This document shows positions 36,383 to 49,496 of a DNA stretch of 64,000 nucleotides, piece by piece. Source of the DNA: Bugula neritina. Lineage: Eukaryota > Bryozoa > Gymnolaemata > Cheilostomatida > Bugulidae. The position numbers and the translations under genes were made by a program. The DNA lies in the NCBI GenBank assembly GCA_964035545.1, contig OZ037773.1, positions 7,181,251-7,245,250 of the forward strand, written 5' to 3'. Below the pieces are notes generated by a model. The model was not told the origin of the DNA. It saw only the letters and a list, made by a program, of their open reading frames with translations, and searched no databases. Positions within the stretch are counted from its first letter, which is position 1. Each line of letters opens with the position of its first letter.

Positions 36383-39300
36383 TGATGTGTTTACTTGCTG
36401 CCTCCAAGTACACGCCAACAGCTGCCAAACTCCTTCTCTGCACTTCCTTGTCACGCTATAACAGGTGTCACACAGGTGTCACACACAGGTGATGAAGAAT
36501 ATTAGAGAGGCAAAACAATATCAGGTGAAGGAAAATATTTCCATTGCATACACAGTATCGATAAAACTTCAAACAATTATTACGAGTTGCTGAGATATAA
36601 TCAGGTTGGTTTAACTTTTATTAGCATTTAGTAGAGTGTCTACTAATCAGAAGGGACGTGCTTACCTGCACCCGCTCAGCTAAGTAAGTATCTAGACTTT
36701 CCCTATGTGATGTCATACTGGACTCCAACGTAGCCTGAAATCTCGCTGACATTTCACAGCTCTGTTTCTCCCAGTAATCCTGCAGACACAATGTGAATAT
36801 AGAATTCGTCACGTATTTGTGTGAATAAACTCGGAGACACAAATAGATTAATAATTAATAATAATAATTAGCATGAGTTCAATAGTGCCATGGATACTGA
36901 GTCTAAAGGTAACTCAGTAAGTGAGCCATCACTCCGAAATAATTTCAAACATGTATGCACAAAATGTATTAGAAAAATACAATGCTCAGACATACTACCC
37001 TGAAGATGTATTTAGCTGATGTCCAAGATACATATGAATCATTTAATACAGCATAAAAGTAAAGAATTAAAACAAAGTTGATGTTTAGCCACTTAGAAAG
37101 GTTTATATTCAAGTATAGAGGAGGGGGGGGGGAGCCTCATTACCTTTCCAGCTGTTCTGGGGAGGTTGTAGTCGTACCCTACTGAGTGTAACCCCCCCTG
37201 AGTCTATAGCTGGCATGCACTCACCATGCTGAGAGACCTTTGGTCATCTGCTACCTGAGTGAGCTGAGATTTCACAGAGGAGTGGAGCTGATCAGTGGCT
37301 ACATCTACTAGTGACTGTAACATTACAATGGCACACTTAACAGGGGTGGATTACCAACACATTGACAGGGGAGAAACAGAGCTGAGTGGCGGTGGCCGAG
37401 GGTATAAAAAAGTAGGCAAAGACATTATTAACTTATCTTGACAAAGCTGCAGCTAATAAAAGTTTTCATTAAAGAGGATTGACTTTTAAACTTACTAGTA
37501 TATAGGTATTAGTATAGTATTAGTATGAGTATTAGTACAAATATTAGCATTTAAAGTATTAGCAGAAATATGAGTATAAGTACTAGTGTAAGTATAAATA
37601 TTAGTATTGTATTAGTATTAATGTGGTATCGGTATATCATATACTATTAAAGAAAAATATCCACAAAAATACTTCATAATTAAATTGTCAAAACTGCACT
37701 CTTACAGCAGTTTAGTAATAGTAACAGTGATAGTTGTTGTGATGGTTGTCATAGCAACTATCACAACCAATGGAGGTATAATATCACCACAACAAGCTCA
37801 TTTACGACATGATAGAATCATCCAGCCTACAAACTTCACCAATACTACAGCTACAGAGGATCACATGTTTCTAGTATATAACTGAATAATTTCGAGCAAT
37901 CTTCAAACTAGAGGTTGTAACAAACATCTACTGTAGCATCAAAGTTAAATAAAGAGAGCCAAGTTAAAGGATATATTGATATAAATTTAGCTACAGTTAG
38001 TAATACAGGAGATGTTATCTTTATGGCCAGCATTTACGAGTTTACATATATACTGTGAGAGAACGCAAATACCGGTATACCTTGCAGTTGGACTGCATGT
38101 CAGCCATCTTAGACGATAAACATGACTCAACTTCCTGTAACGCCTCGGACTTCATCTTCGCCAGCTCTTCCTTCGCACTATTCATCTCTGATTCATTTTT
38201 TTCTAACCACTTAGTTTTTTCAGTCTAGCAAAACAAAACTATAATATTTTAATGAAACACTTGAGATATGGGGAATATGCAGCAGCACAACCTTTTCAAT
38301 AATAGCATAAAATCTTCTCATTCAGCTTTGCCATTAACCCTTGAAGGGTAGAGTGTGTAACTGTTACGCAGTGTACTCCAAGTAGAGTACAACTGTGACT
38401 CATTTGACTGCGAAGTCCAGTGTAACTCTAGCTAACATGATTGTGGAGAGAGTTATTGTGGTAGTGAAAAGTGAATTAAAACAAAGATTCATGATATTTA
38501 AATGCAAATAGTTGACTTAAACTGAAGGATATCTTGAGCATGAGTTGACATAATCATAGGTGGATTATATAGAATTAATAGATCCAACTAACCTCAACTC
38601 CCTGTTGGAGTCTAGCTAAGGACTCCTCGTACTTTTTGTTCAACTTTTCTGAGAACTCAGTCTTCCAATTCTCGTATGATTTAGTCTAAAATGATGAAAC
38701 CTTTTATCAGCAGTTACCACAGCATAGCAACTTGTGTGCAGAATTTTGCTTAACTATCAATCTCAGAAATTTTCATGTTCATCTCAAGAGCACAATGCCT
38801 TGACTACCGGCAGCGCTATTGCACTTTAGGCATATGCGTTTCTCTCAGTGAATTCTTGCTCTTTGTTTTAAAATGGACTAGACTAAAGCACACTAAATTA
38901 AACAGTTCATACACTTTGTTTTGAATATATACAATATTCACTTATTCTTGTCCCAGTGCCACCTGTTGGTATAAAATAGTTACCTGTTCACTTAGAATTT
39001 TCTCAAATCTAGAAGCTTCTTTTTCAATCTGTTCGGTAAAGAGTTTAGTAGAAGAGAGTTGCTGCTCAATGATGGATAACCTCATAGACTCCTGTAAGGG
39101 TAAAACAATGTGAAGTAAATAATAACAGAGTATAAGTAACAATGATAGACAACTTCAGGGACACCAAGGAGGGTAGAGTAAGTAGCAGAACCCCAGGGGC
39201 CCCAAGGAGGGTAGAGTAAGTAGCAGAACCCCAGGGGCACCAAGGAGGGTAGAGTAAGTAGCAGAACCCCAGGGGCACCAAGGAGGGTAGAGTAAGTAGC

Positions 39301-41842
39301 AGAACCCCAGGGACGCCAAGGGGGGTAGAGTAAGTAGTAGAACATACCTTGTACTCATCTATAATGAGACTCACAGCCTTCTGGTTTGACTCTTTCAGAC
39401 CTTCCAACTCTGCCTTATGCCTCACCTAAAGTCATACCATGACTCTAATCATTCCTCACAACTTCATACAATAATTATTATAGGGGAAAGATTTTATACA
39501 ATTTTTCAAACCTAATTTGAGTAACTATTTTTATCTAACACTACAGGATGTAAAATTTATTTACGGCAAGGATAAACGTGTTTAAAGAAAATTGAAAGAA
39601 GCCTCTTTAGCATGATAGTAATGATGAATTAATTGATTGACACCAACCATTTAAAATCTAAATGTTCTTATAGAAGGATTCTCTCAGTTATACCACAATG
39701 TTTATATATTATAAGAAGTTACAAAACGAGCAGTATTTTTACCGGTTATTAATAAAAAAAGATAGTCTTTATTATTACAAGGCAATACAAGAAACAAATG
39801 CTTAAACCGAGAGACTAAACTGTGAACATTGCTATTGTTAAGGCAGGGATATAGTAGGACAGCTTGAGAACAGCTTTTTAAGAGCAGTTGGAGCATCGTT
39901 AAACTTTCAACTTCTAAATACAATGAGGTCAATAAAATCAAAACAATGACAGATTGATCAAACTACATTTTGGTGAACCCAGCTTCACTTTAAATCATCT
40001 AGATTCTAGTCTCAGGTACAGGTGGTTATGTAACTGATAGATTACCTGAACCTCCTCATACTTAGTCTTCTGTTCAGCCAAGTCTCGTTGTAATCTCTCT
40101 AAACTTCTAGAAAGTTCTTCATGCTTCAGCCTTAGGTCAGCTGCTTCCTGTAAATATAAACATCATCTTAAATTAAACCAAGTTCCCAACAACACTTTTA
40201 TCTACATGAACATTTACATGCAAGACCGCTACAGTTTTTGTATGAATAATGTTCACGCCTCTCCTTAGATGCTGAGTGACTATAAAGTAGTATACACCTC
40301 TCTGTTGACATAAATATCTCCATGCTACTTTACAATAAGTTATTTATTATCATGTACTGGAAAGATAACTCTTTACAGACAATCTTAATAGGACCTTTAC
40401 TCAAGGTGACTGTACATAACTCAAGTTTGAAGATTTACTAAACAGTAGAATTGTTTATTGCTACTGTAGGGTTAAGATAAGTGCCAGTATATAATTCTCA
40501 AGAATGATTGAATAGAGAGACAGTATAAAGTTATTTAGATATAGTATAGAGTTATTTAGATATATTATAGAGTTATTTAAAGATAGCATAAAGCACTTTA
40601 GAAACAGTATAAAGTTATTTAGTGATGGTATAAAGTTATTTAGGTATAATATAGAGTTGCTTAGATATAGTATAAAGCAATTTAGAGACAGTATAAAGTC
40701 GTTTAGAGACAGTATAAAGTTATTTAGAGACAGTATAGAGTTATTTAGATAAAATATAGAGATATTTAGAGCTATATTGTAACTAATATATAAACTAACA
40801 GATCTGTACTTCTGTTTCTCTTCTAAAGCAGTTTGCAGCTGAGCCTGCAGATCTTTAGCTAGTGCTGTGTCTACAACTGGTGTTGAAGATAGTTTCACAC
40901 TCGCCTTCTACAATATGATAACATCTAAAGAAGATTAGAATATTTAAGCTTCTAAGAACTAAATGAGAGCAAAGAATTTTAAAAAAAAAGAGTGGAGCAA
41001 AAAACCTCTGAACAATTAAAAGAACTTCGTTGGTAATAAGCTAATCAGCTGCTGTCGAGTTGTAATAGCAAAAAATATAATCAATGCATTTTGTCAAGAA
41101 AAGAAAAAATATATTTTTAATTATATTTCAAGACTGCTTTCCTGTGCTGCAAAACCAATACTATGTTTCTGCATTTTTTAAGTCTTCTAGTTATTGATTT
41201 TGTAAAATTTTAAAACCTTGGATGTCACAATGAAATTGTCTGGGCAGTTTTAAACTATAGAGACATCAGCTACATTCATTTGCTGATTTCTGGTTGAAAT
41301 GTAATTACATGATCACTAATCCTCCTTCAGCTATCAAAAATAACAGAAACTAGATGCAGGAAATTGAGACATGGCAACTGAAAGCAAAACAAAGTTTTTC
41401 GCACACATCAATACATACTATACGCAATAAATAATAATTTATACTAGAATATAATCACCTCTGCCTTATCTTCCACATGTTCATCTTTTGACCAGTTTAT
41501 AGAACTCGAAGATGATAAATCGGAAAAGGCACTGGTAAACAGAGATTCTACAATATTTCAAATTTAAAGCTACATCACAAGATCTCCATTAATGAACTGA
41601 ATAAATTGTACGTTAAACAAACAATAAACAACTAGAGTACCTTTCGTGTTGGATACGGTTTCGACAGCAGATGGACTTGGAGAGTCTTTAGCAGAAGCTT
41701 GGAGACTGGCAGCAAGCCAAGGAATTGCTGACACATCTGGTGTAGCACTGGAGGTCACTTCCAATCCATGTTCTACATCAACAGCCGGGTCAAAGTCTGT
41801 TTCAGCAACTTCAAACCCTCCAAAGTCATCATCGTCATCCAT
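36363..41842 (-). CDS. CCDC91: CCDC91 / p56, GGA-binding coiled-coil protein
   Basis: Trans-Golgi accessory protein; vertebrate CCDC91 (p56) binds the gamma-ear domains of GGA adaptors and helps TGN-to-lysosome sorting. Exons: 41842-41641, 41547-41459, 40907-40800, 40147-40046, 39425-39348, 39091-38984, 38685-38593, 38224-38081, 37314-37225, 36779-36666, 36455-36363; phases agree, 406 aa (human 441). The N-terminus MDDDDDFGGFEVAETDFD carries the family's ear-binding FGGFE..ET signature, and DVSAIPWLAASL follows as in vertebrates. Residues from about 100 on are a long heptad-like coiled coil (LAKDLQAQLQTALEEKQKY; LKHEELSRSLERLQRDLAEQ; WLEKNESEMNSAKEELAKM). Ten of eleven internal joins are phase 0 after the first two exons, typical of coiled-coil genes. 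The final exon ends KHITTLMDS-stop, and its last codons lie in a minisatellite unit. The coding exon starts 21 nt upstream of the ATG at an AG (41864), so at least one non-coding 5' exon exists. Confidence 0.88.
39158..39335. repeat. 38-bp minisatellite in a CCDC91 intron
   Basis: About 4.5 copies of a unit with GGGTAGAGTAAGTAGCAGAA and CCCCAGGGGCACCAAGGA; it begins 12 bp past the donor of exon 39425-39348. Confidence 0.95.
40495..40770. repeat. About 21-23 bp minisatellite in a CCDC91 intron
   Basis: About 12 degenerate copies of GTATAAAGTTATTTAGAGAC / GTATAGAGTTATTTAGATAT. They lie just after the donor of exon 40907-40800. Confidence 0.9.
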
Positions 41843-43877
41843 ATGCCTACCAGTATCTGGTGACTAAAATTAAAGAAACATCAAAACGTGTACCTGTGGC
41901 TGTATTGCAGTCATTCATACTGATACTCATACCGATTAAGATCAACTTCTAAAATAAAAATGAATCTTTATATTGAAAGTTGATTTAGCACTATCAAATT
42001 CATTATCATTAAACATCGTAAGCATCCAGGTTATTTTGATAAAATCAATTACTGTTAATTAAAAGATCATACTTTTTTAGTAGCATTCACAAAATATATA
42101 CAAAAAATCTCAACTCAATATACCAGAAAAAATGAATTAAAATATATGTGTTAATAGCACTGATATTGACGTGACCGTGGCGCATGAAAAATCTGAAAAA
42201 AGAGTTGTCTTCTTTTTTTCTATATTAATATATAGAGCTTGTCGTGAAAATAAAAATTTTTTTAAAAAAATATTGTGACCCTCTGGTAACTTCCTGAATT
42301 TAGAAAATTAGCTCATATATTTCTTTTCATGTGGACAACAGCTCACTTTTTTTTAAATTTATTTTGAAGCTCTTTTCGTAAAAAATAATCAAAAGTAAAA
42401 AATCCAAAATTTTTACAAATTGGTTCGGGGCTTGACGTGAAAGGCATTTGGACGAAGATGTCAAGGTCACCATTAATAAATTTATTTCATCACAATTCAC
42501 AATACTGCACGGAAAGTTAATGAAGTGAGCTGAAAATTAGGTTGCTAGCATATTGATATACATTATATTGATTGTTGCAGTATTATTTTTTAAATTTGTT
42601 TTGTTATCAGTTATGTTTAACTTCTTCATAGAGCTGCTGTTAGACTAAGAGTAAGACATAATATTAGCAACAATGATAATAATAATATTTATATTAAATT
42701 AAAATTATTATTAAATTCACGGTGAAGTATCACTATCACTATGAGTATGAGTATCGTATAAATTAATTATGAGTATGAGTATCACTATGACATTAACTCA
42801 ATCAATGATTGACTATTACTATGAATATGAATATGGCTTCTAATTCTTGTAACTTTTGACTATGACGATGCTGATACTGATAGTGATAGTGATAATCACT
42901 GCCAGCCCAAGTCTCATACTCATAGTGATACTATTAGTATTAATAATTAGTATTACTATTAGTACAACTACTAGTATTACTCATAGTTCTGATAATGATG
43001 CAGATGATAGTTTTAAAAGTTCTACTTCTACTTTTATAGTAAGCTAGATTGTATATGTTGAGCTCTACTCATTTTTTACTACTAATTTGCTAATACTAAT
43101 AGTAATAGTAATACTAATAATAGTTATAGTTGTTATAATGATAGTAATACTAATAGTAATAATAACTATTTCAATTTGATAATTTATGTTTTATAACAGC
43201 ATTATCGCTTATCATTTACATTGGTTCATAATATGCTTATTTTAATTTTGCTTTGTGTGTTTTGTCATGTTGTAAATTTAAGTTCGTATGGTTATTTAAT
43301 GAACTAGAGAACTAGCCAAATGTTATGTAACGGTTGCAGTAATTTACTATAAACTCAGTGAAATTTAAAACCTAATTGATATTACTATGACATTGATTGT
43401 ACAGAGGTAGCTAAAATATACATTAAATTACCAATAATTTTAATTCGCCAATACACTATGAGTAGAACAATCAAATGCAATGATAGAAAATTAATTAGTC
43501 ATAGCAGCCCGTTGCTTGAGGAACATTGAGCTACAGGTCTAAAATGATGTAGTTTTGTGATCCCTTATATAACAAAATAATTTTTTCAAACTGGTTTAAT
43601 ACTTTTATTATAAACACGCTTATCAAAGTAACATGTTTTTGATGTATATTCTATTAAAAAAGCAATCACATCAGGTTTTCAATTTGTATGTTGTACAAAG
43701 TTTATTATGGTGACAAGTTACTAAATTATATGGTTCAGCTTTGTAAAGTAAAGCTGATAAAATAAAAACAATTATGTGATTGTTTTACTGCTATATATTA
43801 AATTTAAGTGAGTTGAATAATATCCTAGTGCAGTGAATTAGATATTTTTTTAGCTTTGGTACACCTGTTTGTTATAG

Positions 43878-44506
43878 GCTAACATTCCACCAATAGAAGA
43901 ATGGTGCAAGTAGAAGAAATTTCAGGCGCAGAAAGCTAAGGAGCAGTCAGAATGCTGCCAGAGTTGTGAAGAGGCACTTGAAAAAGCTGAATTTCAATAA
44001 TGACATGAAATTCGTAACAGATCACCCTGGTGTATTTGAACTGACATGGCCAGCAGAGTTCTCGAAGTCACATACAACAGCTATTTACATCATCATGGTT
44101 AGCTTAAATTTAATTCCTATATCAGTCTCTAATATATAGTTTGATATCTGCTGTAAATTTGCTTAAGGAGCATACACATAACCAAAACTGAGTTACACTA
44201 TAGTATTTGTTCTTGAATATATTTACCAAGATAAGTAGATTTGCTAATTAATTAACAGTAAAATTATAATGATACAACAATTTTTCTTTTAGATGATTCA
44301 ATCAATAACACAAGACACTACAACATGGTTTTGCAGTTATAGAGTATTAATTTTCTGGCTCTTTCTAAATCTTCATAGAAGGCAAAGAAAACCACTGTCA
44401 GCTTGCCTTTATAACTGAGTGCACGCGTCTTCCACCTACAGATGATGATAAACAATTTGCTGGTGTGGAACTTTCTAATTTTGTTTACAATGAAGATAGA
44501 TTATAG
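43878..44506 (+). pseudogene. Decayed gene fragment of unknown family
   Basis: Three short stretches on the plus strand read like protein but do not form one open frame. (a) 43878-44000, after a TTATAG acceptor: IPPIEEWCK, an in-frame TAG, then KKFQAQKAKEQSECCQSCEE and a charged helix. (b) About 43990-44097 in another frame: NNDMKFVTDHPGVFELTWPA and a GTTAGC donor-like end. (c) 44379-44506, after TTCATAG: ENHCQLAFITECTRLPPTDD followed by FAGVELSNFVYNEDRL and a TAG stop, with AATAAA at 44568-44573. The in-frame stop plus a frame change between (a) and (b) suggests a pseudogene. I do not recognise the family. It could instead be a small live gene whose exon boundaries I have not resolved. Confidence 0.35.
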
Positions 44507-46925
44507 GACATTATTCTTTATGTAAAGATTGTCAAGTTTTGTTATAATTAAGAACAGTTTTAGTTTCAATAAATCGGTTCAACATTATGGACATCATTGC
44601 ACAAGCATTTTAATCTTTACTATCTACAAAGGTATCTGATGGACTACTTGAAAATACAAAACTATGCTCCAGATACACAATGAACTGACCAGCAAAGTTA
44701 AAATGAGTTGGAGATGTAGAACATAATATCTTGTTCAAGGCTTTTCCCTGCTGTTGGAACCTTCTACTTCAGAACACTGAATTGAACAAACATATGTAGA
44801 TGTATGAAACTTTGCAAACAATAATAATGTGAAATTAGTTGCTAAGTATTACATTGCTAATAAATACAGCATTGTGTAATGTTTTATTTAATTTTTTTTG
44901 AGCCATTTGATCTATAGGCCTGCATAGTATTTACTATATTATAACTAATAAATTGCAGACACATTATGTCAGACCAGTTTCCATTTAAATAGAATCGTGT
45001 AGGCTATCAAATTTGTAGAAGTAAAAAACCGAATTCTTATTGAGTAAAATACTTGCCTTTTTTTTCATGATGCCTCTACTGCTAAAAAGAGAAGTTTTTA
45101 TCCATACAGCTCCATCAATCTGTATCCTGATGAAGCTAGTAGTTTAGGAACATTTGTGGCGGGGAGTGTAGGCTGAGCTGCAGTATAGGAAGAACCCCAA
45201 CATATGTAATCTATTCAGCACATTATATGTATATTTATTCAAAAAAGAATTTAGAAAATGCTTTATGAAGCATGAACAAAGTAAAAATTAATGCTGGTGA
45301 AAGTAATATTATTACACCCATTAGAATTACTAGCAGCTATAGCATTAAAATTATGTATTTTCATAAAAATGTGTCTAATTTATGCTACAAAGTTATTACT
45401 GCCAAAGGTTACAAAATTTACCAGTCACATTCATGCAGCTGGCGGAGAATAACTAACTTTCACATGCAATAAATACAATTAGTAGCTCAATCTAAAACTA
45501 ATGCGCTATTAAATGTTAGGAGTATAAGTTATAGTTATTCTAAGGAATAATTGCAAAAAAGTTACTTAGAGGAATTTAACTCTTATTATAATGTAATTAT
45601 CTTCCAAGATATATTACAACATCACTACTTGGATGCATACAATGTCATATTTATATTGGCATCAACATAATTTTCAATAATTTCCAATCTATTAACTTGA
45701 GCATTATGATTGTGATTATTTTATAAATAAGGCGATGATTAGGCACTGTTGGTATTTTGGTTCAATTTATTAATAGCTGTAACAGGCAGAGTTGTAAATA
45801 TAATGGATATATCAAAATTCCAATGGGTATAGTACTCTAACACAACATTGATACTAATAATTGTAGCCACTTACTCTTAGAGTTAGTGAATAATGATACA
45901 GTCATAACAATCTGAATTTCAATCAGCATTAGAGATAGGCTGACTGCTTTATAATATTATAGTTATGTCAAATTGAATTTATTCACTATAACTATAAAAT
46001 TTATGATTATAATTATAAATTAAAATAATTTAAATATTATATAATATATTGATAATTATTGGAATCATAATTATATTTATTGTTATGATCATTATGATTA
46101 TAATTATTTAATATTATCTTTGTTTGTATTTAAAGTTGTTCCTTAAATTTAAAGTTGTTTAAGTTTTATAAATTTATTATAATTATATTACTGTATAAGT
46201 ATTGCTATTATTATTAGTATAATTAAATTATTATAATTTATATTTTATTATTTATATTATTATTTATTTTACTTTTTATTTTAAGACCAGCAGTTCAAAT
46301 TAATACTTGTGTCGTTTGTTTTATATTATAACTTACAAGTATAACTATTAACATAATAATTTTACATTTGTTATTAGTATTACTATGAATATAAATATTT
46401 ATATTAATATAAATATAGCTATTGGTATAACTTATACTTATAGTTATAACTAATATTATAAGTATTAGTTTCGAAACTGATTCTGCTCCGTAACATTAAC
46501 ATACTGATACTGTCATATGATTATCATTATGACTGATAATAGTATTAATAAATATAACCATTGAATATTATTAATAATAGTTCACCAATAGGCGACAGTC
46601 ATAGACTTAGAGTTAGAGTGAGAGTCATAGACATAGTGATAGACTAGTGATACTCATAGTCATAGTCATACTGATACTGTGATTCAGTTTCACTGATTCA
46701 GTTACAAATTTTAAAACTTGGTTTTACGTAGACAACTACTAACCTATAATTCATCACAAAACGGTTGAAAATCATCATTTACTGCATATTTAAGAGTAAT
46801 TTTCTGGTAGTGTGGTCGACATGATAATTGAAATTAAAATAGGGAAAATAATTATTTTGTGATTTACAGCAAGTTACAAACTAGCGAAATGGAATAGTCC
46901 ATTTGAAAACAGTCAAATTAGTTAC

Positions 46926-47050
46926 CTTTCTTGATGTTGCGTAGCTAACGTTAGTTATTAGTAGCCGCCCGAAGAGTAACATTCATGTGATTTGAACTAC
47001 GAATAACGAGAATCTGTGACAAACCCGCTTCTTAATAACTTTACGCGATA
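46926..47050 (-). other. Candidate CCDC91 5' UTR exon and promoter area
   Basis: On the minus strand CATCAAGAAAG|GTAACTAATT gives a good donor at 46925, preceded by CpG-containing sequence that contrasts with the surroundings (TACGCGATATAA, GTAGCCGCCCG). The first coding CCDC91 exon needs an upstream non-coding partner. The assignment rests on position and donor only. Confidence 0.3.
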
Positions 47051-49496
47051 TAAACTCACGCTACAATAGGGCTATTTTGCCATCCCCACGTCAGAATAGG
47101 ACACGGAGGGCACGCTCGCGGGCAAGTCTGGGCAAGTCCAAGACACCTAATATGACCACTTTTACTTACATTTTTGTAGTGTTTTCGTATAAGAAATTGG
47201 ATAAAATGTTGATAAAACAGTTGAAAAGCATGCAAACTTTTGCTCAAATGTAATAAATAACCTGGAAGCTTACCGCCTTTAAGAATACCACTATCAGACA
47301 ATATCAATAATCAGTATGAATAAAACGAAAGATAACAGACTATTGCTAGTACTATTACATTTACTATTAGGCTACTATTAGTATTGGTATTACTATTACT
47401 ATTAGTATTAATATAATTATTACATTTACTGTTACACTTACAGTGTGAGTGTTACTGTTAGTGTTAGACAGTTACACTTACTGTTAGTGTTAGCAAATAA
47501 GAAGTAAATTTAGTTTTACTACAAATATAAGTTTAACTTTAAGTCTAACTTTATAGTTATTAACTATAAAGCTATATTTAAACTAAAACTTGAAGCCTGA
47601 AGGCTGAAGCCGAAGCTGAGAAGCAGTGATTGTCTCATTCACATTGTCATTGTGATTGTGATTGTGAAGGCTGAGGGATTGAATTTGCTTCAATTAAATA
47701 TCAATGATTATTGCAATTGAGTAATGCGAAAATTCTGTGTAGACAACGAATCAAAAGATACAGAAGCTATTTACAGAGCTTTAAATGCCACCTACCTTCA
47801 AAAAATGTGTATAAAATCAGTGTGATTTAACTTTTAAAAATAATTTATAATTATACCCTCTCACATTGCAGGAAGCTGAAAATTGTTTTATTGGCTGCGA
47901 GCATAGCCTCTGTCTTAAACGCACAAATAGCCACGATCTTTCCTTGAAATAAACTCGCAAGCGCTGGAGCTACAAGAAAACAACTCCTAATAATAAACCA
48001 CAAACACTTTTAGAGCTAATTGCATATTTCACGTATATTATAATTTATATATATATATATATATATCTACCAATGAACTACAACCAAATATCTCTAGTTC
48101 AGTTTTGTATACCCAAAACCTCCAACAAGTTAGCCAATGATTTTGTACATAAAATATTGTTTTTCGTGAAAGGGTATATTATGTGTAACACTTACCACTA
48201 ATGTTTGTGTTAATCTGGTGTGGAGTAAAAAAGTTTTCACTAATTTGAAGCCGGCCAAGATTGACATCGAATCTATATAAGGTTCACGATCTCATATTAT
48301 ATAGAACAAGCCACAGGGATTTGTTTATTTCAAAAACCAAAGTAAACCTTGAAAACTGGAGATTGTACGCAAAGATGAATTTAAATGAGGTCAGACAACT
48401 CAATGACCCAAATATAGATGTTTAAACTCACCTGGAAAAATAAGAATCGCTGTATCACAAAAATTATTTTGGAAAGGCGGTTTAGTTTAGTTTTCTAACT
48501 CATTATGAGTAGTTATAGCTCACAACATGTCAAAAAGTCGATTTACTGTACTTCATACTTCATAACATTTGCAGCAGCAAAATATTATGTAGCTAGATGC
48601 TTTTAATAAATTATACACAGGATAGAGGTACCCTGTTCAGTATGAAGTGAGCTTCAGTCAACTCAATGCTGATATGAAGTTTTTCTGACGGTGAACACTG
48701 CAAGCTAGTTTGGTGTCATGGGATTTCAAATATCCAAATAAATAAAGCACTTTTTAACAATGTATAATATATTATGAGCTGAATAAAAAAATTAGGTTAT
48801 ACTATTTTCAAGATTGTTTTTACAAATATATAGAAATTAAGAGCAATTACTATATACAGAAATATTGTGTAGTATTAATACTTACAGAGGATAAAAAAAA
48901 TATATATCTTACTAACCCATATAAAATTAATTTTAGGAAATGCACACAAACCAAAAATAAACTTTACAAAATTATTCGAAACTTGAAAATTTGTTGACAA
49001 GATGAACTCTAAACTTCTAAAAAATATCCCAATTTAAATATAGAAGGAACTGCATGGCACAAGCTGTTAAAATGGTAAAAAGAATGCCAGAGATAAAAAA
49101 TATGACAAGGCATGAAAAAGTAAAACATGAAATGCAAAACTACAGAATAAAAAATTCTCCAACCCACAGAGCAAGCAGTAAAGTGCTAAGTAAATTTATA
49201 ATAAAATAATATGAATTTTTAAAGAAAGGAAAGGCCCTGAAGTCAACCATCTGAGAGTGAACAAATAGATCTCAAGATTCAGTGATAGTCAGTAAACACC
49301 TGTAACAGAGATATTCAGTGATACAATAGTTCGAGTAATTGATTAAGACAATATTTTAGTAGCATTTGAATGAAATCCATGGAACGTCATAATAACATCA
49401 AATAAATTACTTCAGATTCAAAAAATGAATTAATGATGATGCAATATACTTTTTCTTAACTTATGGCTAGACCTGAACTATTAGGATTAACAAGTA

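Larger units (their letters stand above)
41864..49496. other. Gene-poor region upstream of CCDC91 and downstream of the bHLH-PAS gene
   Basis: AT-rich. Cryptically simple blocks lie at 42660-43160, 46000-46700 and 47340-47710. The unresolved fragment at 43878-44506 is described separately. A less AT-rich stretch at 46920-47120 probably contains the CCDC91 promoter. A (TA)n run lies at 48045-48066. No other gene is supported. Confidence 0.5.

Noticed and set aside
39066..39425. Three overlapping repeat-rich minus-strand frames
   Set aside because: They are the 38-bp intronic array; only 39425-39348 is a CCDC91 exon.
47056..47307. 83-aa minus-strand frame near the CCDC91 promoter area
   Set aside because: No similarity recognised and the composition shifts midway; more likely promoter or 5' UTR sequence.
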